A DNA stretch of 64,000 nt from Annulohypoxylon bovei var. microspora (Eukaryota; Ascomycota; Sordariomycetes; Xylariales; Hypoxylaceae). The DNA is taken from contig MU405364.1 of NCBI GenBank assembly GCA_022836615.1, positions 1 to 64,000 on the forward strand. The letters run 5' to 3'. The notes beneath the pieces are model-generated. The model searched no databases and was not told where the DNA came from. It saw only the letters and a program-made list of their open reading frames with translations. The position numbers and the translations under genes are program-made. Shown here piece after piece: positions 59,524 to 64,000 of the stretch. Position 1 is the stretch's first letter. Every line of letters starts with the position of its first letter.

Positions 59524-60868
59524 GACATACAATGGGGTGTCTGTGTGATCGACGGCCTCCCCCACGGGCTGGTAGGCTGTCAAGCTGGCTACTGTATCTA
59601 CGAAACGCCATCGACGTCTGGACTCTGGATTAGGTAGCTGTCCATTACGAATCTGGACGATGGCAAACTAATATTATAGCGAGACAAACCAATGAGGTTC
59701 GCGCCACGCACTATACGCACTATACTCGGGTTAAAGCTATAGAACATCGAAATCATGCATAGGTTGGACTCTTAGTTATAACAAGAGCAATTGGGTGCTT
59801 TCCAACTGGATGAAGGCTTAGACAAGTGGGCAGTGATACGCGTTTCGAGCATTAAGCATTAGGTACACATTCGTGTACTAGGTACTGATTCCTGTCAATC
59901 ATCACGACACAGCGACTGAGCAAGGCGATTGCTCTAGTCAACGCCCCTTGCCTCAAAGAGACCCCTGATTTTCCAGGATATGCTAGATAGTTTGGTTCGA
60001 TATCATGATTGGCCGCCTTTTAGAAGAACGAACAAGGCGTATCGACAAGTACCGAAATTGTCTGCAAAGTACCGCGATGTGTAGATTACATTATTTAGTA
60101 TACCGGACGAATTCATACTGTATAACCGCGTACGAATCACATTGCGTCTGCCCACGAACATACCAAGGTACCTCTTACACAAACTTGGATAAGCTGTCCA
60201 GGATTAATGTCAAGCATCACGACAATCGGTAGTATAACGGCATATTCTCTTCAAGATCACGACCTCTCTCTTAGTAGAGAGGGGGAAGGAAGGAAGCAAT
60301 ATTCGTAATGTGGATTCGGTCGGCAATCGTCGCATAGGTATGAGATGGGTGGGCTGATTGCTGTAGTAAGATGCCTCGACGCCTGGATGAAATTCAGAAA
60401 GGAGCCAAAAACTTGGAAGATATCTTCCGGGTCCCTCCGCAAAGAATACCTCATGCATAGTCGGACGACCACCCCGCGACCGAACAGGGCTACAGGGCCA
60501 TGTGCGACAGATATATACTCACCATTAGAAAAGTTAAAGGAATGTGGTCGACCTCGATCTCGGGAGGAGGGGGGGAGAGAGGTGTGATAAAAAGCGTGGA
60601 TGAACAAACAATTTGAGCATCCCGAAGATGTGGATGAGGAGATCAGATTTGAGGACCCTTGAGATCTTCTTAAATTCTCATCTTCAAATGAGAGACCCTA
60701 GCCTCTCTGGTAGAGGCTACAGTATTAGGACTAGGAGTCCCTTGTCCTGACAGCGGTCCATCGTATTTTAGTCTTTAGAATTCTGACTCCGCAAGGTGCC
60801 TTTTTTCGCTTACCGGGTCCAATGGAAGAGCCGACCAGAGACAGGCCTGGGAGCCCCGGGAGCCCTGG

Positions 60869-60901
60869 AAGAGCTAAGAGCCAAGAGCCAAGAGCCAAGA
60901 G
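60869..60901. repeat. AAGAGCC tandem repeat, about four copies
   Basis: Units AAGAGCT, AAGAGCC, AAGAGCC, AAGAGCC, then AAGAG. It follows another short repeat, GGGAGCCC/GGGAGCCC, just upstream. Confidence 0.75.
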
Positions 60902-61521
60902 TTCTGCTTGTTAAGGTCTCTCTCACCTCCTTCCTCTGCCTACCCAGGTAGTGTATGTATGACGATCCGGTACCTGAATGATATCCTACCTACTGCTGGT
61001 TCTATGTATCTTGCAAGACAACCTTATCTCGACACAGAAAGGAACCGCACCCTTTCCAGGTTTTCTCTGTGTGTGGCGGGTGTGCCTATCGTGCCTGTTA
61101 TGCCTATCCTTGACGACAATCCAAACGCCACCTCATCCTGCAGAAATGGGAAATGCGGGCGGTGGGTGTGGCGAGCGCCCGATCCATCCCAATACGTCGG
61201 ATTGCATTTGCCCAGTTCACTTTTGTCATTTTGTCAACCATCTTTAGTTGGCGGCCTTATTTATTTGCCAATGTTTGTAGCACACAATACATCACAATAC
61301 GCCCAGACAGCCAGAAAGGGAAAGGAAATAATCTATCATCTTCTCCCATTCTAGAAGCTCACACGCACGCAATGCACGCAATGAGTACTACGTGTGCGTC
61401 CACTTCTTCTAAGATCATGTCCCAGGTGCCGGGACAGGTCGAGAGATGCCCAACGTACGTGATAGTCTGATCAACTTGCCACCTCGATCGTTTTAGTGTT
61501 GAGTTTATACACATATATGTA

Positions 61522-61560
61522 TGCGTACCTATCTTGCCTATGTAGGTAGGTAGGTACGCA
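61522..61560. repeat. TGCGTACCTA / TAGGTACGCA perfect inverted repeat
   Basis: Perfect 10-bp arms at 61522-61531 and 61551-61560 separated by 19 bp that includes GTAGGTAGG. The best hairpin among the TAGGTA clusters. Confidence 0.75.
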
Positions 61561-61654
61561 AATGTGAGTGGTAACGGTAGAATTTGGTTGTTCAAATGCT
61601 ATTGCCGACTATAAGATGATACGATGATACGATATGGATGAGGTTGAATTGGGT

Positions 61655-61682
61655 CTTGGAAGTTCAATCTTGGAAGTTCAAT
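61655..61682. repeat. 14-bp tandem duplication CTTGGAAGTTCAAT
   Basis: Two perfect adjacent copies of the 14-mer, about 500 bp upstream of the aminopeptidase start. Confidence 0.8.
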
Positions 61683-62186
61683 GTCAATGATAGATTAAGT
61701 ATCAAAAGTACCTACCTACATACATATGTATGTACATACAATTATGAACCTTGGTAGGTTAGAATTCGGATTAAATAATCAAGTTTAAACTTTTGCAAGG
61801 GTCGACGATCTCGAGTTCACCGTAACACTGTGACGGGACTGGTGACTGTTACGTACATAGTGGTAGGGCGGATAAGATAAGCTAAAATCGGTAGGTGGGA
61901 TGGTGGAGAATATCCTTTGAAAGCTCCGGTACCTAGAACGAGTACATACCTAGTGAAGCTAGAGCTAGATTGGACTAGTGTATTGATTAGTCACCCATCT
62001 TAGATCGGTTGCTGGGTATCAAACCTCGGGTATCCAAGCAGTACGTAGTTATTCAACTCCAAAGTTATCCAACTCCAACAACTCCTGGAGTTCGAAGTTC
62101 GAACAACAACTGCAATCAAGATTGAATGTTCCTCTAGCTAAGAGCTAGTCGACTTCTTCCACCTCTCTAATATCTCCATGGTGTAA

Positions 62187-63947
62187 ATGACTGCCAAAGT
62201 CACCTTGCACATTCACCTTGGACCGATAATATCTCTTCGCAACATTCGATCCCGTATCCCACCTCGAATTGCTTCACCTTCGATAAAGCATTGGTTCAGC
62301 TCACTTCCTTCCAAAATGGCACCACCTAAGTCCGCCCTAGACTTCCTGGACTTCGTCAATGCCTCACCCACGCGTATGACCCCGAAAACACACCTCTCCG
62401 GTCTCTCGACTAACGATTCTCGTCTCTAGCTTATCATGCGGTTCAATCCTCTATCGAAAGACTAGAGAAGGCCGGGTTCTCTCTTGTTAAAGAGAGGGAC
62501 AACTGGTCCTCGACTCTCCGACCTGGCGGTAAATACTACATGACCCGAAATGGCTCTACCATCGTAGCGTTTGCAATTGGTGCCAAGTGGAAGCCCGGAA
62601 ACCCGATTGCCATGCTTGGAGCCCACACTGATTCACCTTGTCTACGCATCAAGCCTGTCAGCAAGAAGAGCGGCGTTGGGTTTGTGCAGGTCGGCGTAGA
62701 GACCTACGGGGGTGGCATCTGGCATTCTTGGTTCGACAGGGACTTGAGCATTGCCGGTCGTGTCTTGGTCAAGGACGGAAAAGGGAACTTCGTTCAGAAA
62801 TTGGTCAAGGTTGACCGTCCCATCATTCGTATCCCCACTCTCGCTATACATCTCGACCGCTCATCTGTGTTCGACCCCAACAAGGAAACCGAACTGTTCC
62901 CAATTGCCGGCATGGTGGCTGCCGAGCTGAACAGGACGGGTCAGAGTGACACATCTAAGACACCCGGTGTTGAGGCGGGATCTGACGAAACCTTCCAGCC
63001 GCTCAAGGAAATTACCGAGCGCCACCACCCGTATATTATCGAGCTAATTGCCGAGCACGCGGGTGCCCAGGTTTCCGACGTGGTCGATTTCGAGATGGTG
63101 CTGTATGATGTACAGAAGTCGTGCCTCGGTGGCCTAAACGAGGAGTTCATTTACTCGGCTAGACTCGACAACTTAAACATGACCTACTGTAGTGTAATGG
63201 GACTGATAGGGTCCATCTCATCTAGTAGTCTCGACGATGAGACTAGCATCCGCTTAGTCACCTGCTTCGACCACGAGGAGGTCGGTTCGACTTCGGCTCA
63301 AGGTGCTAATTCAGATCTTCTGCCCGCTGTCGTTCGCCGCTTGTCTATCCTTGCTGGTGGCCGCCACGGGGATTCAGCCTCCGACAAATCGTGGGAACAT
63401 GTCAGCTCCGACCCTGACATCGACTTGTCTACTGCTTTCGAGCAGACGATGGCGGCATCGTTTCTTGTCTCGGCCGATATGGCTCACTCAGTTCATCCCA
63501 ATTACGTTGGCAAATACGAGTCAAACCATCAGCCAGAAATGAATAAGGGTAAGTCTACCGCCTCTTGACGCCTCTTGACGAATCTAAATATCATTTGAAT
63601 TTCAACTAACTTCGAACTATTATAAAGGTACTGTCATAAAGATTAACGCCAACCAGCGTTACTCCACTAACTCGCCTGGAATCGTCCTGCTACAAGAGAC
63701 GGCAAAGCGAGCAGGCGTTCCATTGCAGCTGTTTGTGGTCAGGAATGATTCGTCCTGCGGCAGCACCATTGGACCTATGCTTTCTGCGAAGCTAGGCGTG
63801 CGTACTTTAGATCTAGGGAATCCACAGCTGAGCATGCACAGTATTCGTGAGACGGGAGGTACCTACGACGTCGAACACGGGATCAAGCTTTTGGATGCTT
63901 ATTTCTCCCATTACTCGGACCTCGAATCCAGAATATTGATTGATTAA
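62187..63947 (+). CDS. Aspartyl aminopeptidase (M18 metallopeptidase)
   Basis: Exons 62187-62373, 62430-63548 and 63628-63947 (introns 56 and 79 nt) give 541 residues from ATG 62187, or 498 from the in-frame ATG 62316. The M18 family is clear: ALDFLDFVNASPTPYHAV, the metal ligands in GAHTDSP, the ETYGGGIWHSWFDRDL signature, ARLDNL, the acidic catalytic pair in DHEEVGS, SADMAHSVHPNY, and the terminal GTYDVEHGIKLLDAYF. The enzyme removes N-terminal Asp and Glu from peptides and forms a large oligomer in the cytosol or vacuole. The shorter form matches the usual family length. The 43 extra residues of the longer form contain no Asp or Glu and several Arg, like a mitochondrial presequence. The gene is complete at its 3' end. 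Confidence 0.93.
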
Positions 63948-64000
63948 GCCGGATACCGATACCTACGACGAAACCTGTGAGAGCAATCCGTATGGACTGT

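Larger units (their letters stand above)
54122..62186. other. 8 kb stretch without recognised genes
   Basis: The longest gap in the window. Open frames reach 148 codons (60908-61354) but most begin at non-ATG codons and none shows a familiar domain. The DNA holds short tandem repeats (listed separately), many TAGGTA/TACCTA clusters, an A-rich run near 56547, and paired A/T tracts at 57318-57336. It should include the MED15 promoter at one end and the aminopeptidase promoter at the other. A non-coding RNA or an unrecognised short gene cannot be excluded. Confidence 0.5.

Noticed and set aside
60210..60260. tRNA-like string CGGTAGTATAACGGCATATTC
   Set aside because: It resembles a D arm, but no anticodon stem, T arm or acceptor stem can be formed from the following bases.
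60257..60607. 116-codon minus-strand frame
   Set aside because: Begins at TTG, has no family features and overlaps other frames.
60908..61354. 148-codon open frame on the plus strand
   Set aside because: It opens at a TTG, overlaps other open frames and shows no domain or signal. Kept only as part of the gene-poor stretch.

Overview
This 64 kb window looks like nuclear DNA of a filamentous ascomycete (Pezizomycotina, probably Sordariomycetes). The evidence is GT-AG introns of about 50-120 nt, AT-rich spacers, an intron-bearing tRNA gene, and proteins of ascomycete type: a GH30 glycanase, S8 and S53 secreted proteases, a Whi5-type G1/S repressor and a fungal MED15. There is no operon structure, virus, CRISPR array or intact transposon. 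All gene identities come from reading motifs and protein sequence; no database search was run.

Layout. The left part (about 1-17.5 kb) is sparse and holds an unrecognised gene (-), a GH30 endoglycanase (-), a divergent PEP-mutase/isocitrate-lyase-family enzyme (+), a proteinase K-like S8 protease (+), a tRNA-His gene with an intron, a truncated tRNA-Trp copy, and an S53 sedolisin (+) whose reading frame appears broken by one base at an exon-intron border. From 18 to 54 kb the window is dense with conserved eukaryotic genes: DIB1 (U5 snRNP), a rhomboid protease, the condensin HEAT subunit YCG1, NOP4 (ribosome assembly), an unrecognised gene, LAS21/GPI7 and SMP3 (both GPI-anchor assembly), PET100 and a TACO1/YebC-type factor (both linked to cytochrome c oxidase biogenesis), LAA1/HEATR5 (AP-1 trafficking), a small Cys-rich protein, WHI5 and MED15. 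An 8 kb stretch without a recognisable gene (54.1-62.2 kb) follows, full of short tandem repeats and TAGGTA/TACCTA motifs. The window ends with a complete aspartyl aminopeptidase gene.

How the genes relate. There are two apparent functional pairs: LAS21 with SMP3 (GPI anchor side-branch phosphoethanolamine and fourth mannose), and PET100 with TACO1 (complex IV assembly and COX1 translation). The left arm groups secreted degradative enzymes. For most spliced genes I derived exon borders by requiring GT-AG, frame continuity and family sequence across each junction; total coding length is divisible by three for every one except the sedolisin. I see no convincing novel multi-gene system. The items most worth checking are the sedolisin frame break, the long N-terminal extension on the PEP-mutase-like enzyme, the possible dual start of the aminopeptidase, the uORF overlapping the LAA1 start, and the dispersed inverted TAGGTA motif.
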